From Allofournierella_A excrementavium (lineage in GTDB: Bacteria; Bacillota; Clostridia; Oscillospirales; Ruminococcaceae), in assembly GCA_019120375.1 (NCBI GenBank), contig DWVE01000003.1:1-13467 (forward strand): 13,467 nucleotides of DNA, given 5' to 3'. The notes beneath the pieces were generated by a model. That model worked only from the letters and a program-made list of their open reading frames with translations, searched no databases and was not told where the DNA came from. The position numbers were made by a program, and so were the translations under genes. Below, in pieces: positions 1-6,688 of the stretch. Each line of letters opens with the position of its first letter. Position 1 is the first letter of the stretch.

Positions 1-185
1 ATGTGGTCCGGGCACACCTCCGCTTCGATGATCTTGATTCCTTTCCAATTACATAGCGTTCTCAGAATGCTTCCAATTTCTCTTCTTTTCTCTCCGAAGA
101 ATACCTTCCTCCTGTATTTTGGTGCGAACACCACATGATATTTGCAATTCCAACTGGTATGCGATAAACTATTTACGTCGTTCAT
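1..185 (-). CDS. tnpA: IS200/IS605-like transposase TnpA, N-terminal 61 codons (cut by window edge)
   Basis: The reading frame starts at the ATG whose complement is 183-185, eight to ten bases after GGAGG (complement of 196-200), and runs off the window at base 1. The visible peptide has the family's typical N-terminus: a W-x-CKYHVVFAPKYRRKV stretch at residues 12-27, then GEKRREIGSIL. It ends in CPDH, where the final His61 is the first histidine of the HUH metal-binding pair. In this family TnpA is a small (about 130-150 residue) Y1 single-strand transposase that cuts and rejoins with a catalytic tyrosine. That tyrosine and the second histidine are out of view, so activity cannot be judged. 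No TnpB is visible. Confidence 0.92.
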   Translation of the reverse strand, partial: MNDVNSLSHTSWNCKYHVVFAPKYRRKVFFGEKRREIGSILRTLCNWKGIKIIEAEVCPDH

Positions 186-196
186 TTTTGAATGAC

Positions 197-252
197 CTCC
201 CTTTGCTTGCTTGTGCAGTTGGCAGACCGCACTCCCAGTATAGCAAAGGGAG
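197..252 (-). promoter_or_regulatory. tnpA leader: inverted repeat that can sequester the ribosome site
   Basis: Bases 197-207 and 242-252 form a perfect 11-bp inverted repeat separated by 34 bases. In tnpA mRNA the downstream arm covers most of the GGAGG ribosome site. The upstream arm can instead pair over six bases with 231-236 (against 248-253), leaving the ribosome site free. Sequestration of the tnpA ribosome site by leader structure is established for IS200; the alternative fold here is inferred from base pairing. Confidence 0.6.
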
Positions 253-289
253 TTTTTCTTTTTCCATTATCGACATTAGTCTTCTTTTG

Positions 290-312
290 AACCACTCGCC
301 TAGCGAGTGGTT
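290..312. repeat. IS200-type subterminal hairpin
   Basis: A perfect 10-bp inverted repeat (AACCACTCGC / GCGAGTGGTT) with a three-base loop. IS200/IS605 ends carry such imperfect-palindrome hairpins, which TnpA recognises as single-stranded DNA. Its position upstream of tnpA makes it the left-end hairpin. Confidence 0.75.
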
Positions 313-328
313 TTCGGTATACAAAAAA

Positions 329-348
329 GCGGCCTTCCGCCGCCTTTT
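329..348. terminator. Possible short bidirectional terminator beside the IS end
   Basis: GCGGC (329-333) pairs with GCCGC (339-343) around a five-base loop. It is flanked by six A on the left and TTTT on the right, so either strand would give a short GC stem followed by U. The stem is only 5 bp, so strength is doubtful. It could shield the IS from outside transcription or end a gene once located upstream. Confidence 0.35.
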
Positions 349-356
349 GCACGTGA

Positions 357-370
357 AAAAGTTAACTTTT
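357..370. promoter_or_regulatory. 14-bp perfect palindrome, candidate operator
   Basis: AAAAGTTAACTTTT is a perfect palindrome whose right edge is 8 bases before the -35 box of the promoter at 379-408. This is a common site for an activator or repressor dimer, but no regulator can be assigned. A CACGTG palindrome (350-355) lies just upstream. Confidence 0.35.
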
Positions 371-378
371 CCAGCTGC

Positions 379-408
379 TTTACACCCCCGTCGGCAGCAT
401 GCTATACT
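379..408 (+). promoter_or_regulatory. Sigma-A-type promoter of the 442-3949 operon
   Basis: TTTACA (379-384) and TATACT (403-408) are separated by 18 bases and lie 34 bases before the start codon at 442. It is the only good promoter seen ahead of the four collinear plus-strand genes. Confidence 0.65.
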
Positions 409-441
409 GAAATTGCAGAATGTGCAAAGGAGGCCGGAGGC

Positions 442-819
442 ATGGATGCAAAAAAGCTGGCGGGCAGCGGCTGCGGCAGGCGGTATGAGAAGGAATACCT
501 GAACAAATACCGCGACTGCATGTTGTTCTACTGCGACGGAAAAGTCCGCTTTGAGCGCTACTGCTACGGCGAGGGCGCCTGCTTCGTGTTCGGTGTCTGG
601 GCCAGCCTTGCCCCGGACGGCGCTCTCACATACAAGCAGTCCTTCGACCCGCTGGTGGACGAGGCCGCCCTGCCCCGCCGCCTGACCGGGATGGAGGACG
701 GCGTGCTCTATTTCGACGATGCCCGCTGGAAATGGGAACCGGCGGCGGATCTCAAGCTGGACGAAAAGAACGGCTACACCCGTCTGCGGATGCTGCTGCA
801 CCGGCTTGCAGGCCGCTGA
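442..819 (+). CDS. Unknown 125-residue protein, first gene of the dehydrogenase operon
   Basis: The start is the ATG at 442, which follows AAGGAGG and GGAGG and lies downstream of the promoter; the frame is open further upstream but that part would precede the transcription start. The protein begins MDAKKLAGSGCGRRYEKEY, has no signal peptide or membrane segment, and is rich in aromatic and charged residues (for example a CYGEGACFVFGVW stretch near residues 41-53 and WKWEP near 96-100). It looks like a small soluble cytoplasmic protein. I do not recognise the family. The next gene starts 56 bases downstream, past a weak hairpin, so it is probably co-transcribed with the SCP2-like and dehydrogenase genes. 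No function is proposed. Confidence 0.7.
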   Translation: MDAKKLAGSGCGRRYEKEYLNKYRDCMLFYCDGKVRFERYCYGEGACFVFGVWASLAPDGALTYKQSFDPLVDEAALPRRLTGMEDGVLYFDDARWKWEPAADLKLDEKNGYTRLRMLLHRLAGR

Positions 820-823
820 GCGC

Positions 824-842
824 CCCGCCGCGGGTCTTTTTT
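824..842 (+). terminator. Weak terminator or attenuator between the first and second operon genes
   Basis: A CCCG/CGGG stem (824-827 with 831-834) with a three-base loop is followed by TCTTTTTT. The stem is very short, so only partial termination is likely. This would lower expression of the downstream genes relative to the first. Confidence 0.35.
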
Positions 843-875
843 ATTTTTAAAAATTCCGAAAAGGAGGGTCAGCCC

Positions 876-1373
876 ATGCGTGTCCGCTTTCGCCACCGCT
901 TTGCCGCCGGCGCCCAGCGCACGGTGTGCCGGGTGGTGATGTTTTTCCTGTTCCGGGCGCTCAACGCCCTCTCGGTGCGGGACAGCCGCGTCGCCGCCGA
1001 GACAGCCCCCTGGCCCGAGGCAAGGGTCCTGGGGCTGGAAGTGCCCGGCGGCCCGTCGCTCTACATCGCCCGGCGGGCCAAGCGCCTTGTCCGGCTGAAA
1101 AGCGCCCCCGCGCCGGACATCCTCATCCGCTTCAAAAGCGTGCGGGACGCCTTCTATGTGTTCACCGGGCAGATGGGCGTGGCCACTGCCTACGCCCAGC
1201 ATCGGTTCACCGTGTGGGGCAACGTGAGCGAGACCATGGGCTTCGTGCGGTGCGTGGACCTGGCGGAGGGGTATCTCTTCCCGCCCTTCTGGGCAAAATC
1301 TATCCTGAAAGAACTGCCCGAAAAGCAGCTGAGCAGCCTGCGGCTCTACGGCGCGGTGCTGCTGGGTCGGTAA
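876..1373 (+). CDS. SCP2-like lipid-binding domain protein (tentative)
   Basis: The start is the ATG at 876, eight bases after AAGGAGGG; 165 residues. The N-terminus is basic and includes a short hydrophobic stretch (about residues 18-30, VCRVVMFFLFRAL). The middle and C-terminal part reads like a sterol-carrier-protein-2 fold: a PDILIRFKS strand, a helix with AFYVFTGQMGVATAYAQ, then FTVWGNVSETMGFVRCVDL. SCP2-like domains bind fatty acyl chains or other lipids in a hydrophobic cavity. The next gene (iron alcohol dehydrogenase) starts 13 bases after this stop, so the two are co-transcribed, and a lipid carrier beside alcohol and aldehyde dehydrogenases is a sensible pairing. The family call rests on pattern memory rather than an alignment; it could be an unrelated small protein. 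Confidence 0.5.
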   Translation: MRVRFRHRFAAGAQRTVCRVVMFFLFRALNALSVRDSRVAAETAPWPEARVLGLEVPGGPSLYIARRAKRLVRLKSAPAPDILIRFKSVRDAFYVFTGQMGVATAYAQHRFTVWGNVSETMGFVRCVDLAEGYLFPPFWAKSILKELPEKQLSSLRLYGAVLLGR

Positions 1374-1386
1374 GGAGGTCGTTTTG

Positions 1387-2571
1387 ATGCCGAGTTATTA
1401 TGAATTCAAGCTGCCCGCAAAAATTCTTTCGGGCGACGGCGCGCTGGAGCACATCCCCCACGAGCTGGAGGCCCTGGGCAGCACCCGGCCCCTGCTGCTC
1501 TCCGACGAGGGCCTTGTGAAGGCGGGCGCGGTAGCCACCGTGGAGGGGGCCATGGCCCAGGGCGGCGGCGCTTTTGCGGCGCAGTTCTGCCGCATCCTGC
1601 CGGACTCCTCCATCCAGACGGTGAACGAAATTGCCGCCTTTTTCCGCGAGCAAAACTGCGACGGTCTTGTGGCCGTGGGCGGCGGCAGCGTCATCGACAC
1701 CGCCAAGGGCGTGGGCATGGTGCTGGCCCAGGGCAGCGGCGACCTGTTGCAGAACACCGGCTGCGAGGTGCTGGGCCGCGGGGCTCACGTGCCCTTCATC
1801 GCGGTGCCCACCACCTCCGGCACCGGCAGCGAGGCCACCCTGGTGGCCGTGGTGGCAAACCCGGAAAAGCACGTGAAGATGGAGTTCATCAGCTACCACC
1901 TTCTGCCCGACGCGGCGGTGCTGGACGTGCGCATGACCGCCAGCCTGCCGCCCCGCATCACCGCCAGCACCGGCATGGACACCCTGTGCCACGCCATCGA
2001 GGCGGCCAGCTGTTTGCAGCGCAACCCGGTGAGCGACGCCTTTGCCGAAAAGGCCATGGGCCTTGTGATGCAGAACCTGCCCGCCGCGGTGGAAAACGGC
2101 CAGAACAAAGCCGCCCGGCTTGCCATGGCCAACGCCAGCCTGCTGGCGGGGGCGGCCTTCTCCAACAGCATGGTGGGTCTGGTGCACGCCATCGGCCACG
2201 CCCTGGGCGGCGTGTGCCGGGTGGCCCACGGCGACGCCATGACCATCCTGCTGCCTGCGGTGATGGAGTTCAACCTCCCGGTGTGCGGCACCCGCTACGG
2301 CGAACTGCTGCTGGCGCTGGCCGGGCCGGAAGAGTACGCCGCCACCCCTGCCCCCGACCGGGCCGCCGCGGCCATCGGCACGGTGGACGCACTGCGCCGC
2401 CGGCTGCACGACACCTGCGGCCTGCCCGTCACATTGCGGGACACCGGCCGGGTGGAAAAGAGCGCCTTCGAGGCGGTGGCCCGCACCGCCCTGGACGACG
2501 GCGCCATGATCGTCAATCCCCGCCAGGCCTCCTTTGAGCAGGTGCTGGCCATTCTGGAGAAAGTGTGGTGA
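1387..2571 (+). CDS. Iron-containing (group III) alcohol dehydrogenase
   Basis: A 394-residue NAD(P)-dependent enzyme interconverting an alcohol and its aldehyde in the cytoplasm. Family marks are GGGSVIDTAK at 98-107 (cofactor phosphate binding) and PTTSGTGSE at 141-149. The four metal ligands are all present: Asp198, His202, His267 and His281 (contexts GMDTLCHAIE, GLVHAIGHALGG, RVAHGDA). Length is normal for the family (about 380-400). ATG 1387 is chosen over an in-frame TTG three bases earlier because it sits eight bases from AAGGAGG (1372-1378), which overlaps the stop of the previous gene. The aldehyde dehydrogenase gene follows after four bases. Substrate cannot be read from sequence; an aldehyde reductase role in fermentation is as possible as alcohol oxidation. 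Confidence 0.93.
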   Translation: MPSYYEFKLPAKILSGDGALEHIPHELEALGSTRPLLLSDEGLVKAGAVATVEGAMAQGGGAFAAQFCRILPDSSIQTVNEIAAFFREQNCDGLVAVGGGSVIDTAKGVGMVLAQGSGDLLQNTGCEVLGRGAHVPFIAVPTTSGTGSEATLVAVVANPEKHVKMEFISYHLLPDAAVLDVRMTASLPPRITASTGMDTLCHAIEAASCLQRNPVSDAFAEKAMGLVMQNLPAAVENGQNKAARLAMANASLLAGAAFSNSMVGLVHAIGHALGGVCRVAHGDAMTILLPAVMEFNLPVCGTRYGELLLALAGPEEYAATPAPDRAAAAIGTVDALRRRLHDTCGLPVTLRDTGRVEKSAFEAVARTALDDGAMIVNPRQASFEQVLAILEKVW

Positions 2572-2575
2572 CACC

Positions 2576-3949
2576 ATGGACATTGAACAGATCGTCAAAC
2601 GTCAGCGAGACTTTTTCGCCACCGGCGCCACCCTGCCGGTGAGCGCCCGCGTGGACGCGTTGAAGCGGCTGCAAGCCAACATCCGCGCCGCGGAAAAGGA
2701 CCTGCAGGCCGCCATGAAGCAGGACCTGAACAAGAGCGGCTTTGAAAGCTATATGGCCGAAATAGGCATGGTGCTGGACGAGGTGGGCCACGCCGTCAAA
2801 AAGCTGCCCGGCTGGGCAAAGCCCAAGCGGGCGCGCACCCCCATGTCCCAGTTTGCCGCCAAGAGCTTCATCCTCTCGGAGCCCTACGGCGTGACGCTGG
2901 TGATGGCCCCCTGGAACTATCCCTTCCTGCTCAGCATGGACCCGGTCATCGGCGCGGTGGCGGCGGGCAACTGCGTGGTGCTGAAACCCAGCGCCTACGC
3001 CCCGGCCACCAGCGCGGCCATGGCAAAGCTCATCGCCGACACCTTCGACCCCGGCTGGGTCACGGTGGTGGAGGGCGGCCGCAAGGAGAACTCGGCCCTT
3101 TTGGACCAGCGCTTTGACTTCATCTTCTTCACCGGCGGCGTGACGGTGGGCAAGCTGGTGATGGAAAAGGCCAGCCATTGGCTGACCCCCGTCATTCTGG
3201 AGCTGGGCGGCAAGAGCCCGGTGCTCATCGACCGCACCGCCGACATCCCCCTCACCGCCAAGCGCCTGGCCTTCGGCAAGGTGCTCAACGCGGGCCAGAC
3301 CTGCGTCGCGCCGGACTATGTGCTGGTGGACCGTGCGGTGAAGGACCGGCTGGTGGAGGAGCTGAAAAAGCAGTTCGCCGCCATGCTGGGCCCCGACCCC
3401 CTGCACAACCCGGACTATGTGCGCATCATCAACCGCAAGCACTTCGAGCGCATCACCGGTCTTTTGGAGGGCGAAGTCATCCTGGCGGGCGGCAAAAGCC
3501 GTGCGGACGAAGTTTCCGGCTGGATCGAGCCCACCCTGGTAGAGGGCACCGCCGACTGCAAGCCCATGCAGGAGGAGATTTTCGGGCCCATCCTGCCCCT
3601 CATCCCGGTGGACAGCATGGGCGAAGCCATCGCCTTTGTGAACGGGCGGGAGAAGCCCCTGGCCCTCTACCTTTTCACCAAAGACCCTGCGGTGGAGCAG
3701 AAGGTGCTGGCCCGGTGCAGCTTTGGCGGCGGATGTGTCAACGACACCATCATCCACCTTGCCACCCATGACATGGGCTTTGGCGGCGTGGGCCAGAGCG
3801 GCATGGGCAACTACCACGGCAAGCGCAGCTTCGACGCCTTCAGCCACGAAAAGAGCATCGTGAAAAAGGCCCTCTGGCTGGACCTGCCCATGCGGTATAT
3901 GCCCTACACCGAAAAGAACGAAAAAATGGTGCGGATGTTCCTGAAATAA
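2576..3949 (+). CDS. Aldehyde dehydrogenase, class 3 (fatty-aldehyde-like)
   Basis: A 457-residue NAD(P)-dependent aldehyde dehydrogenase converting aldehydes to carboxylic acids. Landmarks: APWNYP at 111-116 with Asn114, Lys137 in VVLKPSA, the general base Glu209 in LELGGKSP, catalytic Cys243 in NAGQTCVAPDY, EEIFGP at 333-338, and a conserved NDTIIHLA near 389-396. The short length, the C-V-A-P-D-Y active site and the C-terminal tail (LPMRYMPYTEKN) fit the ALDH3 class, whose members often act on medium- or long-chain and aromatic aldehydes. The ATG at 2576 begins four bases after the alcohol dehydrogenase stop with only a weak ribosome site, implying translational coupling. Together the two enzymes can link alcohol, aldehyde and acid. 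It is the last gene before a strong terminator. Confidence 0.93.
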   Translation: MDIEQIVKRQRDFFATGATLPVSARVDALKRLQANIRAAEKDLQAAMKQDLNKSGFESYMAEIGMVLDEVGHAVKKLPGWAKPKRARTPMSQFAAKSFILSEPYGVTLVMAPWNYPFLLSMDPVIGAVAAGNCVVLKPSAYAPATSAAMAKLIADTFDPGWVTVVEGGRKENSALLDQRFDFIFFTGGVTVGKLVMEKASHWLTPVILELGGKSPVLIDRTADIPLTAKRLAFGKVLNAGQTCVAPDYVLVDRAVKDRLVEELKKQFAAMLGPDPLHNPDYVRIINRKHFERITGLLEGEVILAGGKSRADEVSGWIEPTLVEGTADCKPMQEEIFGPILPLIPVDSMGEAIAFVNGREKPLALYLFTKDPAVEQKVLARCSFGGGCVNDTIIHLATHDMGFGGVGQSGMGNYHGKRSFDAFSHEKSIVKKALWLDLPMRYMPYTEKNEKMVRMFLK

Positions 3950-3965
3950 GTTTTACGCGCAAAAA

Positions 3966-4008
3966 GCCCCCGGGCCGCGGTTTCGCGGCCCGGGGGCGCT
4001 GTTTTTTG
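3966..4008. terminator. Strong bidirectional terminator between convergent operons
   Basis: A perfect 14-bp GC-rich stem (3966-3979 with 3984-3997) with loop GTTT, followed by GCTGTTTTTTG on the plus strand and preceded by AAAAA, which gives a U tract on the minus strand. It ends the dehydrogenase operon and also the lipoprotein gene whose stop is at 4010. Confidence 0.9.
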
Positions 4009-4009
4009 T

Positions 4010-5281
4010 TCAGAACACATCTTTGATGGGCTGCATGGAGTCCACTCCGGCGTAGTAGTCCGCTTTGGAGATCACTGCCATTTCTTCCGTTATGTATTCC
4101 GTGTCCGCCCCGTGGGAGATGACATAGAACATATCCTCGCTTTCACCCATAATGCGGGGCAACGTGGTGCCCCAGCCTCCATGGTTGCGCAGGGTGATCT
4201 CGGTCAGTTCCCCGCTCACGAGGTCCAGCGCAAACAAGCATTCTCTCCACGTGTCAATGTTGTCCGGCTCTGCCTTCCACATCGTTTCCAGCATCAGATG
4301 ATCGTCCCATACGCAGCCGACGACAATAAACTGATTTTCCGGCCAGTTCTCAGCAAGTACCGTTGTTTCACCGGTGGCAAGGTCCCACGCCTCAAAGCGG
4401 CCCTGTGCCTTACTGAACAGGATCTCCTTGTTGTTCCAGCAGGAGAGCGACTGCCACTTCCCATTGTCCCAGCTCAACAGCGGCACTTCCTCGCCAGTGC
4501 GGGGATCCCAAACGGTGACCGTGAATGTCGTTTCAGAAAGGATCTCCTCTTGCTGCTGCATATCCGCCTTCAAGTCGCCGGAGGGCTGGTAATACTCTTC
4601 CAGCAGTTCCTTTCCATCGCTGAAACCATGCAGCAGGCCCGAGCCAAAAGCTGCCCCGCTGGCAAACTCTTCGGGCAGTTCCGCCCCCTCTTCGGTCTCG
4701 CCGGTTTCCGGGTCCAGCAGCACCGCTTTCCCCTCCATCGCCAGCCATATCCTATCCCCTTCCACAGATGCGCCCAAGGGATGAAAAGAGATTTTTCCCA
4801 AGCCACTGAACAGCACCTTTTTGTCGCCGCCATCCGGTCTGCGCACATCCAGCGAATAGGTCCCGTCCGCGTCCCGTCCGCAGGTGAGCACCCAGTCCCC
4901 CGCCAAAGCCACCTCGCGAAAGTAAGGCGTGAATGCCGGACAGTTCTCATCCTTGTGGGTGCAGCCCACCGTATCACACAAAGGCGTCCGGGTGCCGGTG
5001 GTATAGTCGGTGTAGCAGAGAAGACGATCGAAAACTCTGTAGTCTCCCTGTCCCTTTTGCGCCAACAGCTCCCCCAGGTATCCACTTGGCGCCGCAGTGA
5101 GGGTATGCTCCCCGTTCAGCAGCTGCTCCACGGCAGCCACGTCGGTCTCGGCCGCGCTTTTGCTTGCCGGCAAAGCGGACGCGCTCTGCCCCGCCTCCTG
5201 CCCGGCGCAGCCCGCCAGCAGCGCCGCCGCCAGCGCCACGCCCCACGCCATCCGGGTGCATTGTTTCAAAAACCGTTCCAT
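4010..5281 (-). CDS. Lipoprotein, second copy of a tandem paralogous pair
   Basis: A 423-residue predicted surface lipoprotein. The start (complement of 5279-5281) follows AGGAGG; the frame is open further upstream but that part would include the promoter. A signal peptide ends in the lipobox LLAGC with lipidated Cys25, followed by a Ser/Ala-rich linker to about residue 50. Near residues 89-114 are Cys89 and a C-x4-C-x-H-x4-C cluster (Cys102, Cys107, His109, Cys114). The remainder is rich in short beta-strand repeats with W-D-x-x-T-G-E-type turns (WDPRTGEEVPLLSW, WDLATGETTVL), suggesting a beta-propeller. It aligns with the gene at 5398-6666 over nearly its whole length and both end in YYAGVDSM(Q/E)PIKDVF. 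Similar Cys/His-containing propeller lipoproteins are common in gut Clostridia; their function is unknown to me. Metal or ligand sensing is speculation. Confidence 0.88.
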   Translation of the reverse strand: MERFLKQCTRMAWGVALAAALLAGCAGQEAGQSASALPASKSAAETDVAAVEQLLNGEHTLTAAPSGYLGELLAQKGQGDYRVFDRLLCYTDYTTGTRTPLCDTVGCTHKDENCPAFTPYFREVALAGDWVLTCGRDADGTYSLDVRRPDGGDKKVLFSGLGKISFHPLGASVEGDRIWLAMEGKAVLLDPETGETEEGAELPEEFASGAAFGSGLLHGFSDGKELLEEYYQPSGDLKADMQQQEEILSETTFTVTVWDPRTGEEVPLLSWDNGKWQSLSCWNNKEILFSKAQGRFEAWDLATGETTVLAENWPENQFIVVGCVWDDHLMLETMWKAEPDNIDTWRECLFALDLVSGELTEITLRNHGGWGTTLPRIMGESEDMFYVISHGADTEYITEEMAVISKADYYAGVDSMQPIKDVF

Positions 5282-5303
5282 CTTTGAACAGCCTCCTTTT
5301 TCG

Positions 5304-5328
5304 GGGCAGGGCTCGTGCCGCCCTGCCC
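5304..5328 (-). promoter_or_regulatory. Leader hairpin of the second lipoprotein gene
   Basis: GGGCAGGGC (5304-5312) pairs perfectly over 9 bp with 5320-5328 around a seven-base loop. It lies just upstream of the ribosome site (complement of about 5292-5298) and has no U tract, so it is not a terminator. The other lipoprotein gene has an equivalent hairpin at 6689-6712 with a different loop and partly different stem. Confidence 0.6.
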
Positions 5329-5341
5329 TGTTGCTGCTCTC

Positions 5342-5377
5342 ATCATAGCCCCCGCTTTTATCCGACTTGCAGCCGGG
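5342..5377 (-). promoter_or_regulatory. Promoter of second lipoprotein gene, with shared 29-bp block
   Basis: A -10 box TATGAT (complement of 5342-5347) lies one base downstream of a 29-bp block (5349-5377) that is identical to 6734-6762. There is no good -35 hexamer; the place where it should be holds the block, which contains CGGCTGC and CGGATAA starting 11 bp apart on the minus strand. A missing -35 with 11-bp-spaced half-sites is typical of OmpR-family activated promoters, and such a regulator is encoded at 8851-9504. Confidence 0.6.
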
Positions 5378-5397
5378 TCGTTTCCTGGGGGCATTTT

Positions 5398-6666
5398 TCA
5401 GAACACATCTTTGATGGGCTCCATCGAATCCACCCCGGCGTAGTAGTCCGCCTTGGAGATCATGGCCATCACGCTTTGCGGAGTCTCTTCCGAGCCCGTG
5501 GAACAAACCACATAGAATTCGTCCGCGCTCTCGCCCATGATACGGGCCAGCGCGGTGCCCTGGCCGCCGCGGTTGCGCAGGGTGATCTCGGTCAGTTCAC
5601 CGCTCACGAGGTCCAGCGCGAACAGGCATTCCTGCCAGGTGTCGGTGTTGTCCGGTTCCGGCTCCCATCTGGTCTCCACCATCAGGTGTCCGTCCCACAC
5701 GTAGGAAAGCTGCACCTTCTGCTCCGCCGGCCAGCTTTCAGTCAGCACCTTTGTCTCGCCGGTGATCAGGTCCCGGGCCTCAAAGCGGCCCTGCGCTTCG
5801 CTGAACAGAACGACCTTGTCGTTCCAGACCCGCATGAACCGCCATTCCCCATTGTTCCAGATCGTCAGCGGCACCTCCCCGCCGGTGCGGGGGTCCCAGG
5901 CGGAAAGGGTCACGGTGGCCCGGTCGCGTATCTCCTGTTCCTGCTGTTCATCCGCCAGCAGATCGCCGGTGGGCTGATAGTTCTCTTCCACCAGTTCATC
6001 CGCATTGGAGGTCACAAGCAGCACTCCCGAGCCCAGCACCCCCACATTTGTAAAAACCGTGGGGATGTCCGCCCACGTCTCCGCCTCGCCGGTGGCCGGG
6101 TCCAGCAGCACCGCCTTGCCATCTCTGGCCAGCCACACCTTGTCCCCTTCCATGGCAAATCCCCAGGGATAGAGCGAATCGCCCTCAGCGCCGGTGAACA
6201 GGGTCCTTTTTTCACTGCCGTCCAGCCTGCGGGCGTCCATCGAACATGTGCCGTCCGCGTTCGTGCCGCTGGTGAGCAGCCAGTCCCCCGCCATGCCCAC
6301 ATTGCGGTAATAAGGCGAGTAGGCCGGGCAGCTTTCGTCCGCATGGGCGCAGCCCGCCGCGTCGCACAGAGGCGCGCGGGTCCCCGCGGCGTAATCCACA
6401 TAGCAAAGGAGATACCGGTCCTCCAGATTTACGAATTCATACATGCCCTGGCCGGTCTGCGTCAGCGGTATATCCATATACCCCGACGGCAGCGCGGTGA
6501 GAGCATGCTCTCCATTCAGCAGCTGCTCCACGGCGGCCCCGTCGGTCTGGGGCGCGCTCTCGCTCGCCGGCGGAGCGGACACGCTCTGCCCCGTCTCCTG
6601 CCCGGCGCAGCCCGCCAGCAACGCCGCCGCCAGCGCGGCGGCCAGCGCGCGTTTCATCTGTTTCAT
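5398..6666 (-). CDS. Lipoprotein, first copy of a tandem paralogous pair
   Basis: A 422-residue predicted lipoprotein. ATG (complement of 6664-6666) follows AGGAGG by nine bases; a second Met four codons in is too far from it. The signal peptide MKQMKRALAAALAAALLAGC puts the lipidated cysteine at residue 20. The Cys/His cluster is kept: Cys88, then Cys101-x4-Cys106-x-His108-x4-Cys113 (CDAAGCAHADESC). Strand-and-turn repeats (WDPRTGGEVPLTIW, RDLITGETKVL) suggest a beta-propeller, as in the paralogue at 4010-5281. The 106 bases upstream carry the same promoter block and a leader hairpin, so gene and control region were duplicated together. It lies downstream of the two-component genes on the same strand and may also be reached by read-through. 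Function is unknown. Confidence 0.88.
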   Translation of the reverse strand: MKQMKRALAAALAAALLAGCAGQETGQSVSAPPASESAPQTDGAAVEQLLNGEHALTALPSGYMDIPLTQTGQGMYEFVNLEDRYLLCYVDYAAGTRAPLCDAAGCAHADESCPAYSPYYRNVGMAGDWLLTSGTNADGTCSMDARRLDGSEKRTLFTGAEGDSLYPWGFAMEGDKVWLARDGKAVLLDPATGEAETWADIPTVFTNVGVLGSGVLLVTSNADELVEENYQPTGDLLADEQQEQEIRDRATVTLSAWDPRTGGEVPLTIWNNGEWRFMRVWNDKVVLFSEAQGRFEARDLITGETKVLTESWPAEQKVQLSYVWDGHLMVETRWEPEPDNTDTWQECLFALDLVSGELTEITLRNRGGQGTALARIMGESADEFYVVCSTGSEETPQSVMAMISKADYYAGVDSMEPIKDVF

Positions 6667-6688
6667 TCCAAACAGCCTCCTTTACTCC

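Larger units (their letters stand above)
1..320 (-). mobile_element. IS200/IS605-family insertion sequence, left end only
   Basis: The segment holds the start of a Y1-type TnpA gene on the minus strand, a structured leader (197-252) and a 10-bp perfect hairpin (290-312) of the kind found at IS200-family ends. It is visibly more AT-rich than the DNA from 442 onward. The other end of the element lies outside the window. The outer boundary is placed at about 313-328 from the hairpin position; the exact cleavage site is not determined. These elements carry no terminal inverted repeats and make no target duplication, so none is expected. Confidence 0.85.

Noticed and set aside
1300..3847. Long minus-strand open frames (432 and 444 codons) opposite the dehydrogenase genes
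   Set aside because: They are antisense to well-supported enzymes with all catalytic residues. Their products are His/Gly/Ala-rich low-complexity peptides, as expected from GC-rich codon bias, with no ribosome sites.
5304..5328. Terminator between the two lipoprotein genes
   Set aside because: The hairpin is followed in the mRNA by CGAAAAAGGAGG, the ribosome site, not by a U tract.
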